Assembly: GCA_041581135.1 (NCBI GenBank)
Contig: JBFGCM010000008.1
Span: 1 to 62,003 of the forward strand
Origin: JBFGCM01 sp041581135
Lineage (GTDB): Bacteria; Actinomycetota; Acidimicrobiia; Spongiisociales; UBA5794
Length of the DNA: 62,003 nt
Direction: 5' to 3'
Part shown: positions 23,900 to 33,360 of the stretch, in pieces
Position numbering within the stretch: position 1 is the stretch's first letter
Layout of the letters: every line of letters starts with the position of its first letter
The notes under the pieces: generated by a model
The model's input: only the letters and a program-made list of their open reading frames with translations
The model's database searches: none
What the model was told of the DNA's origin: nothing
Made by a program: the position numbers and the translations under genes

Positions 23900-24930
23900 G
23901 TGGCGCCCTCCGCTTCGTCACGCTGCTGCTGCAGGCCCGGCGTCATGTCGGCGAACATCGCCTCGAAGATCTGCCCCGGGGCGAACGCCTCCAGCGCCTC
24001 GGCTTCCAGAACGGCTCGTTCCACCCGGTCAGCTTCCTCCTCCTCGAGGTCGGCTTGCCACTCAGGAGTCCACGCCCCGTTGTCCTCCAGGTACCGACGC
24101 GCCCGGTCCAGCGGATCCTTCTTGCGCCACTCCTCCACCTCGTCGTCCTGGCGATACCGGGTGGGGTCGTCGGTGGTGGTGTGAGGACCCATGCGGTACG
24201 TCAGTGCCTCGATCAGCGTGGGCCCCTCACCGGCGCGTGCCTGGGTCACGGCGGTGTCGGCGACGGCACGGACCGCCAGCACGTCATTGCCGTCCACCAG
24301 GACGCCCGGCATGCCGTACCCCAACGCCTTGTCTGCGATGGTCTCGGCCGCGGTCTGGCTGTGACGCGCCATCGAGATGGCGTACCCGTTGTTTTGACAG
24401 AGAAACACGGTCGGGGTCTGGAACACCCCGGCGAAGTTCATGGCTTCGTGGAAGTCGCCCTCCGACGTCGCGCCGTCACCGAACATGGTCATTGCGATGC
24501 GATCGGTGCCCTTGATCACCTCTGCCCAGGCGGTCCCGACGGCGTGGATCATGTGCGCCCCGACCGTGATGGAGGGTGGCATGACGTTGACGTCTTCGGG
24601 CGCCTGACCCCCTCGCTCGTCTCCGGTTCGACCCAAGATCAGGTTGCGCCAGGTGTAGCCCTGCATCCACATCGCCGCCGCGTCGCGATAGGTGGCGACG
24701 AGCCAATCGTCGGGCCGCAGTGCAGCGGTGGCGCCGATCTGCGCAGCTTCCTGACCTTCGAACGGGGCGTAGGTGGCGAGCCTCCCCTGGCGCTGCATTG
24801 CCGAGCACTTCCGGTCGTACACCCGGGCGGCGACCATGGCGGCATACATGCGTCTCGTCTCTTCGAGATCGACGGGCGGGTCGCCCACGAGGCGGCCCTC
24901 GGTGTCGAGGATGCGAATCGGGTCAGCCAT
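23896..24930 (-). CDS. 2-oxoacid dehydrogenase E1 alpha subunit
   Basis: 344 residues. The thiamine-diphosphate motif runs from GDGATSEGDFHEAMNFAGV to the NNGYAIS segment (about 150-185). Phosphorylation-loop residues of the mitochondrial type are partly present (YRMGPHTTTDDPTRYR). It is first in the alpha-beta-E2 order common for branched-chain complexes of actinobacteria, but that order is also used for pyruvate-type enzymes. It lies 12 bp after the PabB-PabC gene. Confidence 0.93.
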   Translation of the reverse strand: MADPIRILDTEGRLVGDPPVDLEETRRMYAAMVAARVYDRKCSAMQRQGRLATYAPFEGQEAAQIGATAALRPDDWLVATYRDAAAMWMQGYTWRNLILGRTGDERGGQAPEDVNVMPPSITVGAHMIHAVGTAWAEVIKGTDRIAMTMFGDGATSEGDFHEAMNFAGVFQTPTVFLCQNNGYAISMARHSQTAAETIADKALGYGMPGVLVDGNDVLAVRAVADTAVTQARAGEGPTLIEALTYRMGPHTTTDDPTRYRQDDEVEEWRKKDPLDRARRYLEDNGAWTPEWQADLEEEEADRVERAVLEAEALEAFAPGQIFEAMFADMTPGLQQQRDEAEGAT

Positions 24931-24942
24931 GACGGCCAGAGG

Positions 24943-26784
24943 CTAACCGAGGTGGACCTCTCCGGAACTGGTGTGCTCGGGGGCGTGCACGATCACGGCA
25001 CTCCGCCAGCCCCGCACCGAGTTGATGAGTCCGAGGCCGGTCGCTCCGCTGAGCTCGGACGCCGCGATGTAGCGCTCCCGGAGGATGCCTTTGTCGATGA
25101 GCACCTGCCGGTACACGCCGGGCAGGCACCCCGAGTCGAGCCGCGGCGTCCACCACTCGTCGCCGAAGCGGACCACGACGTTGGCGATGGTCGACTCCGT
25201 CACTTCACCCCGCTCGTTGACCATGATCACGTCGTCCACATCGGGATGCCGCTCGAGGGCCTTGTCGTAGATGCCGCGCCAGGTGGTCTTGTGGAACAGG
25301 TACGGATTGGTCGAGTCCACCGGCACTTCGTCCAGCGCGACGCGGGCCGGCACGTCCTCGATCGGGTGGTCCTCCATGCGGAACTCACCGAATGCCGGCG
25401 AGGTATGCACAACGGCCTCCCCGTTGCGTGCGAGCGTCACCCGCACCACGAGCGAACGGGTGGCCTCGCCCACCGCCGTCTCGACCGCAGCCCGGACGGT
25501 GGCAGGGTCGAACTGGTAGCCGAGGTGTGCGGCAGACGCTTGCATTCGGTCGAGGTGCTCCTCGAGGTAGAAGAAGCCGACGCCGGGCTCGTAACGCATG
25601 GTCTCGAGCAGGTCGGCATCGGGGCGCCGGGCGGTGAGCACCTCGGCTTTCAGCAACGCCTCCTCGTATTCCGAGGCGGACCGCGAGTCCCACGTGATGC
25701 CTCCGCCGACGCCGTACTCGGCGACCCCTTCTTCCTGGTCGAAGACCGCAGTGCGTATGGCGACGTTGAAGCACGCCCGCGGCCCCGTGGCGTCCTCCGG
25801 CGCGAGGTAGCCGATCGCTCCGCAGTAGACACCGCGCGGCACGGTCTCCAGGTCGGCGATGATCTCCATGGTTCGCGGCTTCGGCGCTCCGGTGATGGAG
25901 CCGCTGGGGAACAGCGCGCGCAGGGTGTCGAGGAAGGTGACCTCCGGCCGAACCTCGGCGGCGATCGACGACGTCAACTGCCACACCGTCGCGTAGCGCT
26001 CCAGGCTGAGGAGCTCCTCGACGCGAACCGTGCCGAACTCTGCGATACGCCCGAGATCGTTACGGAGCAGATCGACGATCATCAGATTCTCGGCCCTGTC
26101 CTTCTCCGAGGCACGAAGCCGGGCGGCCAGCTCGTCATCCTCCTCCGGCCATCGGCCGCGCCGTTCGGTGCCCTTCATGGGCTTGGTCTCGATCCGACTG
26201 CCCTCCCACCGGAAGAACAGCTCGGGTGACGCGCTCAGCACGCGATACCGGCCGAGGTCGAGATACGCGCAGTAGGCCCCGTGTTGAGAGTGGATGAGGT
26301 CCCGGTAGAGCTCGTTGACATCTCCCGAGACCGCGGCGCGTAGCCGAAACGTGTAGTTGACCTGGTAGGTGTCCCCAGCTCGGATGAACTCGAGAATCGA
26401 CCGCACCGCGTCCTCGTACTCGTCGCGGGTCACCGAAGGGCGCCAGCTCGACACGTGATAGGGCAGCGGTCCTGCCGACCGCGGCTCGAGCACCGGGTAT
26501 TCCTCGCGGCGATCGAAGATGCCGAACCACACCAGAGGGAGGTGCGAGAAGGGGTCCGTGTCCCCCCGCGGCAGCACCCGCAACGAGCCGTCGAACGCTT
26601 CCGCCGCCTCGTAGGCGATGAACCCTCCGGCCCAGCGGCCCCCGGCTACGGCTCGGTTGACTGCCTCCACCGCGGGAACCACTTCCGAGACCCGCCTCGC
26701 CACAATGGTGTCGACCAGTCCCCGTAGCGCAAACGCATGCTCTCGGCCAGGAGTGAGGTCATCGAATCTGGCGCACGGAAACAT
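24943..26784 (-). CDS. Aminodeoxychorismate synthase I / aminodeoxychorismate lyase fusion (PabB-PabC)
   Basis: 613 residues joining two steps of 4-aminobenzoate (folate) synthesis. The N-terminal chorismate-binding domain (to about 385) has YQVNYTFRLRAAV, ETKPMKGTERRG and PSGSITGAPKPRTMEI. The C-terminal half is a PLP class IV lyase, with the likely Schiff-base lysine in FHKTTWRGIYDKA. A glutamine amidotransferase (PabA) is not in the window. I start at ATG 26784, with GAGGGG just upstream; a GTG seven codons earlier is possible. It precedes the dehydrogenase genes on one strand, without an obvious metabolic link. Confidence 0.9.
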   Translation of the reverse strand: MFPCARFDDLTPGREHAFALRGLVDTIVARRVSEVVPAVEAVNRAVAGGRWAGGFIAYEAAEAFDGSLRVLPRGDTDPFSHLPLVWFGIFDRREEYPVLEPRSAGPLPYHVSSWRPSVTRDEYEDAVRSILEFIRAGDTYQVNYTFRLRAAVSGDVNELYRDLIHSQHGAYCAYLDLGRYRVLSASPELFFRWEGSRIETKPMKGTERRGRWPEEDDELAARLRASEKDRAENLMIVDLLRNDLGRIAEFGTVRVEELLSLERYATVWQLTSSIAAEVRPEVTFLDTLRALFPSGSITGAPKPRTMEIIADLETVPRGVYCGAIGYLAPEDATGPRACFNVAIRTAVFDQEEGVAEYGVGGGITWDSRSASEYEEALLKAEVLTARRPDADLLETMRYEPGVGFFYLEEHLDRMQASAAHLGYQFDPATVRAAVETAVGEATRSLVVRVTLARNGEAVVHTSPAFGEFRMEDHPIEDVPARVALDEVPVDSTNPYLFHKTTWRGIYDKALERHPDVDDVIMVNERGEVTESTIANVVVRFGDEWWTPRLDSGCLPGVYRQVLIDKGILRERYIAASELSGATGLGLINSVRGWRSAVIVHAPEHTSSGEVHLG

Positions 26785-26836
26785 CGCCCCTCGTAGCCTA
26801 CCCACGCCGCGCCGTGCCGTTGAAGGAAGCGGCGGG

Positions 26837-29080
26837 TCAGGTTCGCGCTTGGAGATCTTCGAGCTCTTCGACGGTCATCAGCACCTCTCTGGCCTTCGAG
26901 CCTTCGGAGGGGCCCACCACGCCGCGCTTCTCCAGGATGTCCATGACTCGCCCGGCTCTGGCGAATCCGATCCGCAGTTTGCGCTGCAGCATCGACGTGG
27001 ATCCGAGCTGGGAGCGCACCACGAGCTCCATGGCCTGGTTCATCACGTCGGGATCCTCGCCGTCGAACTCTTCGGCCACGGCGGCCTGCTTCTGCGCCGC
27101 CTCGAAGACCTCGGACTCCCGATACTGCGCCTCTCGCTGGCTCCGCACCCAGTCGACGACGGCCCGAACCTCCACCTCGGAGACGAACGCACCCTGGATC
27201 CGCTCGGGCTTCGGCTCGCGCGCCGTGACCACCAGCATGTCCCCGAGGCCGACGAGCTTCTCGGCACCCGAGGCATCCAGGATGACTCGGCTGTCGGTCT
27301 GCGAAGCCACCGAGAACGCCAGCCGCGACGGCACGTTGGCCTTGATGACACCGGTGATGACGTTCACCGAGGGACGCTGGGTCGCCAGCACCAGGTGGAT
27401 GCCGACGGCGCGGGCCATCTGGGCGATTCGCACCACCGAGTCCTCGACGGCTCTGCCGGCCACCATCATCAGGTCGTTGAGCTCGTCGACGATGATCACG
27501 ATGTACGGGAATCGGTCGAACGATTCCGGGTCGAGCCCGCCGGCATTCCACGTCTCGCGGTAGCTCGAGATATCGCGCACGCCTGCGTCGGCGAGCAGCT
27601 CGTAGCGACGATCCATCTCGGCGACCGCCCACTGCAATGCGTCTGCTGCCTTCTTCGGATTCGTGATGACCCGGGTGAGGAGGTGGGGTGCCGAGTTGTA
27701 CTGGCCCAACTCGACCCGCTTCGGATCGACCAGGATCAGCCGCACCTCGTCGGGGGTGGCCCGCATCAACAGTGACGTGACGAGCGAGTTGATGCACGAC
27801 GACTTGCCGGCACCGGTGGCGCCGGCGATGAGCACGTGGGGCAGCTCGTCGATCTTGAGCATCATGGGCGTGCCCGAGATGTCCTTGCCGAGGCCGACGG
27901 CCAGCGGATTCGTCTCCGCCTGGGCCTCCTCGCTCGACAGGATGTCGCCCAGAGTGACCAAGCGCCGCTTGCGGTTGGGTACCTCGATACCGATGGCGGA
28001 CTTGCCCGGTATCGGCGCCAGGATGCGTACGTCGGCCGATGCCAACGCGTAGGCGATGTCGTGGGAGAGGCCGGTGACGCGGGAGACCTTCACGCCGGGG
28101 GCCAACTCGACCTCGTAGCGGGTCACGGTCGGCCCGGGCACGATGCGGGTGAGCCTGGCGTCGACGCCGTGCTGCTGCAGCGTCTCCTCGAGCGCGGCGG
28201 CGGTCTGTTCCAGGGCGCGACGGTTCGTGCCGTCTGCGTCGCCGAGTCGCAGCAGTTCGAGCGGTGGCAGCTGGTAGTCGCCCGTGGGTTCGGGCGGCAT
28301 CGGCGCCGATTTCGGCTTCGACGGAGGTGCCTTCGGCTGGCGGCCCGCCGAGGGTCCCTGCGGCGGGCTCGAAGCGGCGGGTGCCTGGGGCGCCGTCATC
28401 GCTTGCGGGCGCGGCGTCATTACGTGGATGCGAGGTGGAGCGGAGCGCTTGGCCCGCGCCCTGCGGACGCTGATCACGACGAAGCGCCCCGCCGCGGCGA
28501 TGGTGTACCCGATCTCGCGCAGCGTCGTCTTGGTGACTACGAGCACCCCGGCGGCGATCAATGCGACGAGGATCACGAACGCACCCCAGAAGCCCACGAG
28601 ACGGTTCAGCGGGAAAGCGAGGAGCGAGCCGACCGCCCCGCCCCGTTCGCGCACCATGTCGAGGCTCTCGGCGAGCGAGACACTGCCCGTGAGCAGGTGA
28701 AACAGCGCCAAGCTCCCCACGAACACGGTGATGATGCCGATGGTCAGACGGGCGTACTCACGTGGTGACATGGAACCGACGAGGGCGAGCCCGATGGCGC
28801 CGACGGCCACCGGCACGAGGTACGCCCACATGCCGAAGAGGAGTTCGAGCACCGATGCCGCGCCCCGGCCCATGGGACCGGCGAGTTCGAAGAATGAGAG
28901 GAGGAGTACCAGCGCCGCGACGATGAGCACGATGCCCCACACGTCGTCGGACTGGCGTCCCAGATGGTTCCGCATCCGGGCCCGCATCGCTGCCAGCGCG
29001 GCGGTGATGCGGTTGGGTGGTGTGTTGTTCCTGGCTCGGTTCCGCCCGGCTGCCCCACGAGACTTCCGTGGTGTCGCCAT
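26837..29080 (-). CDS. ftsK: DNA translocase FtsK/SpoIIIE
   Basis: A 747-residue septal DNA pump. Four transmembrane helices occupy about residues 45-190, followed by a Pro-rich linker and the RecA-like motor: the Walker A motif GATGAGKSS (about 425), the PKRVELGQYN segment and Walker B IVIIVDELNDLM. The C-terminal gamma winged helix (about 680-740) recognises polar DNA sequences. Size matches actinobacterial SpoIIIE-type proteins. It lies 83 bp after rnj on the same strand. Confidence 0.96.
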   Translation of the reverse strand: MATPRKSRGAAGRNRARNNTPPNRITAALAAMRARMRNHLGRQSDDVWGIVLIVAALVLLLSFFELAGPMGRGAASVLELLFGMWAYLVPVAVGAIGLALVGSMSPREYARLTIGIITVFVGSLALFHLLTGSVSLAESLDMVRERGGAVGSLLAFPLNRLVGFWGAFVILVALIAAGVLVVTKTTLREIGYTIAAAGRFVVISVRRARAKRSAPPRIHVMTPRPQAMTAPQAPAASSPPQGPSAGRQPKAPPSKPKSAPMPPEPTGDYQLPPLELLRLGDADGTNRRALEQTAAALEETLQQHGVDARLTRIVPGPTVTRYEVELAPGVKVSRVTGLSHDIAYALASADVRILAPIPGKSAIGIEVPNRKRRLVTLGDILSSEEAQAETNPLAVGLGKDISGTPMMLKIDELPHVLIAGATGAGKSSCINSLVTSLLMRATPDEVRLILVDPKRVELGQYNSAPHLLTRVITNPKKAADALQWAVAEMDRRYELLADAGVRDISSYRETWNAGGLDPESFDRFPYIVIIVDELNDLMMVAGRAVEDSVVRIAQMARAVGIHLVLATQRPSVNVITGVIKANVPSRLAFSVASQTDSRVILDASGAEKLVGLGDMLVVTAREPKPERIQGAFVSEVEVRAVVDWVRSQREAQYRESEVFEAAQKQAAVAEEFDGEDPDVMNQAMELVVRSQLGSTSMLQRKLRIGFARAGRVMDILEKRGVVGPSEGSKAREVLMTVEELEDLQART

Positions 29081-29163
29081 CGGCCCCGAACACTACACCA
29101 TGCCCGGACTACCCAGAAGCACCCTCCGCGCGAACCCCGCCACGTTCCGCGCGACCGGCCGTG

Positions 29164-30792
29164 TTACATCTCGATGAGGACCGGGAACACCACGGGACGG
29201 CGTGCGGTGTGGCGTTTGATCGCCCGGCCGGCGCTGCTGCGGACCTTCCTGCGCAGCGTGTCGAGGTCGAGCGGTACCTCCAGCGAGGCGATCCCTTCGA
29301 TGACCGCCTCGGCGGCCGCCTTGTGCAGCTCCTCCGGCTCGTCGCTGAGCCCGTGGCTGTCCACGTCGGGGCCATAGATGACCTCGCCGGCGTGGACATC
29401 GACGCCGACGGTGACGATCACGGCTCCGTCGTCGGCGAGGTGGCGACGATCCCGCAGCACACCCTCGACATCCCCGATCCCGGATCCGTCGAGGTACACA
29501 TATCCGGCAGGCACGGAGTCGCGCTCCACTTTCAGCGTGCCGCCCTCCAGCACAACGGCGTCACCATCCTCGAGGACCTCCACTTCGGGCACCCGCATCT
29601 CGCGGGCCAGAGCGGCGTTGGCCACCAGGTGCCGGTACTCGCCGTGAATGGGCACGAATGCCTGCGGCCGCACCACATTGAGGAAGATCTTGATCTCCTC
29701 TTGCGCGGCGTGACCGGAAACGTGGACCGGGGCGTTGCGACCGTGATAGACCGTCACTCCACGCCGCATCAGGTTGTTGATGACCCGAGAGACATTCGTT
29801 TCGTTGCCGGGTATCGGCGTCGCCGAGATGATCACGGTGTCGTCGGACTGCAGCTTGATGGACCGATGCTGGCCGGCAGCCATGAGCGACAAGGCGGCGA
29901 ACGGCTCCCCCTGGCTCCCGGTGCTGATCACTCCGGTGCGCTCCGGGGGCATGTCGAGCAGATCGTCCATCTCGACGCGGTAACCCTTGGGAACCGTCAA
30001 CAGGCCGAGCTCGGTGGCGGTCTCGGTGTTGCGCAGCATGGACCGGCCCAGGAAGGCGAACTTTCGTCGGGCGGCGACCATGGCGTCCACCGCCTGTTGG
30101 ACGCGGTGCACGTGGCTGGCGAAGCACGCCAGGATCACCCGCCCTGTTGCGCCTTGCGTGAGCTCTCGGAGGGGCTCGGCGATGGTGGCTTCCGACGGGA
30201 CCACACCGGGACGTTCGGCGTTGGTGCTGTCCGACAGCAAGAGGCGCACTCCGCGCCTCCCGAACCCGGCGAAGGTGGGCAGGTCGGTGGGTTTGCCGTC
30301 GATGGGCGTCGGGTCGAGCTTGAAGTCACCCGAATGCATGACGATGCCCTCCGGAGTGTCGAGGACGACTGCAGCCGCCTGCGGCACGCTGTGGGAGACC
30401 TGGACGAGGGTGAACTTGAAGGGTCCGGCCTCGACCCACTCGCGGGCCTCGATGGGGTGGAGCTCCGGGGTGACACCCAGCTCCTCGACCCGTGACTTGG
30501 CGAACGCCACCGTCATCGGCGTCCCGTAGACGGGTACGTTCACCTCGCGGAGGAAGTACGCCAGCGAGCCGACGTGGTCCTCGTGACCGTGGGTGAGTAT
30601 CACGCATTCGACGTCACGCGACCGGTCGACCACATGCGCGAAGTCAGGCAGCACCAGGTCCACGCCCAGCATGTCCTCTTCAGGGAACATGAGCCCGCAG
30701 TCGATCAGCGCCAATCGGCCGTCCATCTCGATGGTGGCGCAATTCCGACCGATCTCACCGAGACCGCCGAGAAACGTCAGTCGAACGCTCAA
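29164..30792 (-). CDS. rnj: Ribonuclease J
   Basis: A 542-residue metallo-beta-lactamase/beta-CASP ribonuclease with 5'-exonuclease and endonuclease activity. The zinc motif is LTHGHEDHVGSL, with further ligands in HSGDFKLD and the beta-CASP motifs STGSQGEP and HVSGHA. The start is TTG, overlapping the dapA stop (TTGA), so expression depends on dapA translation. RNase Y is encoded elsewhere in the window; having both is common in Gram-positive lineages. Confidence 0.95.
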   Translation of the reverse strand: MSVRLTFLGGLGEIGRNCATIEMDGRLALIDCGLMFPEEDMLGVDLVLPDFAHVVDRSRDVECVILTHGHEDHVGSLAYFLREVNVPVYGTPMTVAFAKSRVEELGVTPELHPIEAREWVEAGPFKFTLVQVSHSVPQAAAVVLDTPEGIVMHSGDFKLDPTPIDGKPTDLPTFAGFGRRGVRLLLSDSTNAERPGVVPSEATIAEPLRELTQGATGRVILACFASHVHRVQQAVDAMVAARRKFAFLGRSMLRNTETATELGLLTVPKGYRVEMDDLLDMPPERTGVISTGSQGEPFAALSLMAAGQHRSIKLQSDDTVIISATPIPGNETNVSRVINNLMRRGVTVYHGRNAPVHVSGHAAQEEIKIFLNVVRPQAFVPIHGEYRHLVANAALAREMRVPEVEVLEDGDAVVLEGGTLKVERDSVPAGYVYLDGSGIGDVEGVLRDRRHLADDGAVIVTVGVDVHAGEVIYGPDVDSHGLSDEPEELHKAAAEAVIEGIASLEVPLDLDTLRRKVRSSAGRAIKRHTARRPVVFPVLIEM

Positions 30793-31679
30793 GCCTGCTG
30801 CACCTGTCGGAGTGCCTCGACCACCTGTTCGGTCACGGAGCGCTCAGCGGGAACCAGCGGAAGGCGCGGATCGCCGACGGGACCCCACACCTCGTTCAAC
30901 GCTGCCTTCAGCGGCATCGGGTTGGGTTCGATGAACAGGGCCTCGAACAAGGGAAGCATGAGCTCGTGGAGACGCTCCGCCTCGGGGTCCCCCGCCTTGG
31001 CCGCCTGAATCATCGACTTGATCTGGGTGCCGACCAGGTGCGACGCAACCGACACGACACCGGAGCCGCCCATCTGCACCGCCCCCAGCGTGAAGGCGTC
31101 TGACCCGGCGTACACCGCAAAGTCGTCCGGCATCACCTCGATGAACTTGCGGGTGTAGCCCAGGTCGTCCACGGCGTCCTTGGTGGCAACGATCCGGGGG
31201 TGCCCCGCCAGGCTCACCAGGGTGTCCACCTCGATGAGACGCGCCGTTCGACCGGGGATGTTGTAGACCATCATCGGCAGGTCCGTGGCGTCGGCGATGG
31301 CCACGAAGTGGGCGTGGAGTCCGCGCTGGGGAGGCTTCGAGTAGTAGGGCGTCACCGCCAGGATGGCGTCGGCACCGACCTCAGCGGCGCGTCGGCTCAT
31401 CTCCACCGAGTGCGCCGTGTCGTAGGTCCCGGTGCCGGCGACCACGTGGGCCTTCGGGCCGACGGCGTCGATGACGGTCTTGAGCAGGGCGAGCTTCTCC
31501 TCGTCGCTCATCGTGGGCGACTCACCGGTGGTGCCGGTCACCAGGATGCCGTCAGAACCGTGCGTCACCAGGAAGCGGGCGAGGGCATCGGCCTGCCCGT
31601 AGTCGACGGCGCCGTCGTCCGTGAACGGCGTGATCATGGCAGTGAGAACTTCACCGAACGGCGTGTGCGCGACCCGCAT
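30789..31679 (-). CDS. dapA: 4-hydroxy-tetrahydrodipicolinate synthase
   Basis: A 296-residue TIM-barrel aldolase condensing pyruvate with aspartate semialdehyde. Motifs: GTTGESPTMSDEEK, YYSKPPQRGL, the catalytic-tyrosine region MVYNIPGRTA, and the Schiff-base lysine in IVATKDAVDD. The dapA-rnj pairing is widely conserved in actinobacteria. dapB, normally adjacent, lies beyond the inserted plus-strand thioredoxin gene. Confidence 0.95.
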   Translation of the reverse strand: MRVAHTPFGEVLTAMITPFTDDGAVDYGQADALARFLVTHGSDGILVTGTTGESPTMSDEEKLALLKTVIDAVGPKAHVVAGTGTYDTAHSVEMSRRAAEVGADAILAVTPYYSKPPQRGLHAHFVAIADATDLPMMVYNIPGRTARLIEVDTLVSLAGHPRIVATKDAVDDLGYTRKFIEVMPDDFAVYAGSDAFTLGAVQMGGSGVVSVASHLVGTQIKSMIQAAKAGDPEAERLHELMLPLFEALFIEPNPMPLKAALNEVWGPVGDPRLPLVPAERSVTEQVVEALRQVQQA

Positions 31680-31723
31680 GGGCCGGACGGTAGCACCAGT
31701 GACCGGGGCTATCCTCTCATGTC

Positions 31724-32563
31724 GTGCCGAACGAGAACGTCCTCGACATCACTGCCGCCGAGTTCAGCCAGGCGGTGCTCCAACGCAGCCGTGAGGTCCC
31801 CGTCGTGGTGGACTTCTGGGCGGAGTGGTGTGGACCGTGCAAGGTGCTGGGCCCGATCATGGAGAAGGTGGCTGCCGAATCCGAAGGCCGGTTCGTCCTC
31901 GCCAAGATCGACGTCGACGCCAACCAGGAGCTCGCCGCCCAATTCGGCATTCAGAGCATCCCCACGGTGGTGGGCTTTCGCGACGGCACCCCGGTGAGCC
32001 GCTTCAGCGGGGCGGTCCCCGAAGCGTCGTTCCGGGCATGGCTCGACGAGCTGCTGCCCTCGGAGCAGGACGCCAAGGTGGATGCGGCCCGAGACGCGGC
32101 CTTGGAAGGCGACACCATCAAGGCCGCCAGCCTGTTCCGTGAGGTCCTCGAAGAGGAACCGGATCATCAGGACGCGGGTACGAGCCTCGCCAGCCTCTTG
32201 ATCGCGGAAGGCCAACCCGAAGAAGCCCTCATCGTGCTCGGCAAGCTCTCCGCCACTCACGACGTCGTTCGCCTCCAGGCGGCGGCGCGGCTCTCAGTGT
32301 CCCAGGGCACTGATGTCGCCGATCTCGAGGCCAAGCTGGACGCCGACCCGTCCGACGCCGGCGCCCGCCTCGAGCTGGCCCGTGCCCTCGCCGGCAAGGG
32401 TGAGTTCGAACCCGCGCTCGACCAGATGCTCCGCGTCGTTCGCGCCAAGGGCCCCGATGTCGACGAGGCGCGGACCGCGATGCTCGACGTATTCGGCGTC
32501 TTGGGCAACGACCATCCCCTCACCGTCAGCTATCGGAAGCAGCTCGCCAGCGCCCTGTTCTGA
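31724..32563 (+). CDS. Thioredoxin-TPR co-chaperone (CnoX/YbbN-like)
   Basis: 279 residues: an N-terminal thioredoxin domain (about 1-110) with WCGPC (Cys36, Cys39), then a helical TPR domain (about 115-279). This matches the CnoX/YbbN layout. The intact CGPC suggests redox activity as well as holding of oxidised proteins. The start is GTG. The gene is divergent from dapA by 44 bp and interrupts the otherwise minus-strand dapB-dapA-rnj group. Confidence 0.88.
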   Translation: MPNENVLDITAAEFSQAVLQRSREVPVVVDFWAEWCGPCKVLGPIMEKVAAESEGRFVLAKIDVDANQELAAQFGIQSIPTVVGFRDGTPVSRFSGAVPEASFRAWLDELLPSEQDAKVDAARDAALEGDTIKAASLFREVLEEEPDHQDAGTSLASLLIAEGQPEEALIVLGKLSATHDVVRLQAAARLSVSQGTDVADLEAKLDADPSDAGARLELARALAGKGEFEPALDQMLRVVRAKGPDVDEARTAMLDVFGVLGNDHPLTVSYRKQLASALF

Positions 32564-32595
32564 GAAAGCGGGACGCGAGGCCGGGAGGTCGTTCG

Positions 32596-33360
32596 TCAGA
32601 TCCCGAGCAGCTCTTCGATTCCCACGCTCACAGGTTCGGAAAGCTCACCGACCTTGCGAATGGCGAGGACCACACCGGGCATGAAGGCGTGCCAGTCGGT
32701 GGTGTCGTGGCGGATGGACAGCGTGTCGCCGACGCCACCGAACAGGACTTCCTGGTGGGCGACCATGCCCGGGAGGCGCACCGAGTGCACGCGAATCCCG
32801 GCGACGTCGCCACCACGTGCCCCTGGGACTCGCTCCCCCTCACCGGACGCCGGCGCAGCATCCGGACGCGCCGCCGCCATGCGCTCGGCGGTGGCCAACG
32901 CGGTGCCGGAGGGGGCGTCGATCTTGTCGTGGTGGTGCATCTCGATGACTTCGACGCCGCCGAAATGGGGAGCGGCGATCTCGGCCAGTCGCATCATCAC
33001 CACAGCACCGACCGAGAAGTTGGGCACGATGAGACAATTCGGCGGGCCCTCTCCCCACATCCGCCGAACCTGGTCGAGTCGGGCCGCGTCAAAACCGGAG
33101 GTACCGACGACGGTGTGGAGGCCAAACCCCCGCCAGGTCTCGATGTTGCCCATGACCACGTCCGGCCGGGTGAACTCCACGACGACGTCGGCGTCGGCAC
33201 AGTCCTCGGCGGTGGCGCTGATGGTGCCTGCAGCCAGCGCTTCCCCGCCATGCAGCGGGTCATAGAGCGCGACCAGCTCCGTATCGTCGCCGGCAGCGAC
33301 CGTCTCGGCGACCAGGCGGCCCATGCGCCCCCCGGCACCGGACACGGCGACGCGGATCAC
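32596..33360 (-). CDS. dapB: 4-hydroxy-tetrahydrodipicolinate reductase
   Basis: 254 residues. The N-terminal Rossmann fold has GAGGRMGRLV (about 8-17). The substrate motif EMHHHDKIDAPSGTA carries the catalytic His and Lys. It reduces the DapA product with NAD(P)H in the lysine/meso-DAP pathway. The GTG start overlaps the stop of the M16 peptidase gene (GTGA). Confidence 0.96.
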   Translation of the reverse strand: MIRVAVSGAGGRMGRLVAETVAAGDDTELVALYDPLHGGEALAAGTISATAEDCADADVVVEFTRPDVVMGNIETWRGFGLHTVVGTSGFDAARLDQVRRMWGEGPPNCLIVPNFSVGAVVMMRLAEIAAPHFGGVEVIEMHHHDKIDAPSGTALATAERMAAARPDAAPASGEGERVPGARGGDVAGIRVHSVRLPGMVAHQEVLFGGVGDTLSIRHDTTDWHAFMPGVVLAIRKVGELSEPVSVGIEELLGI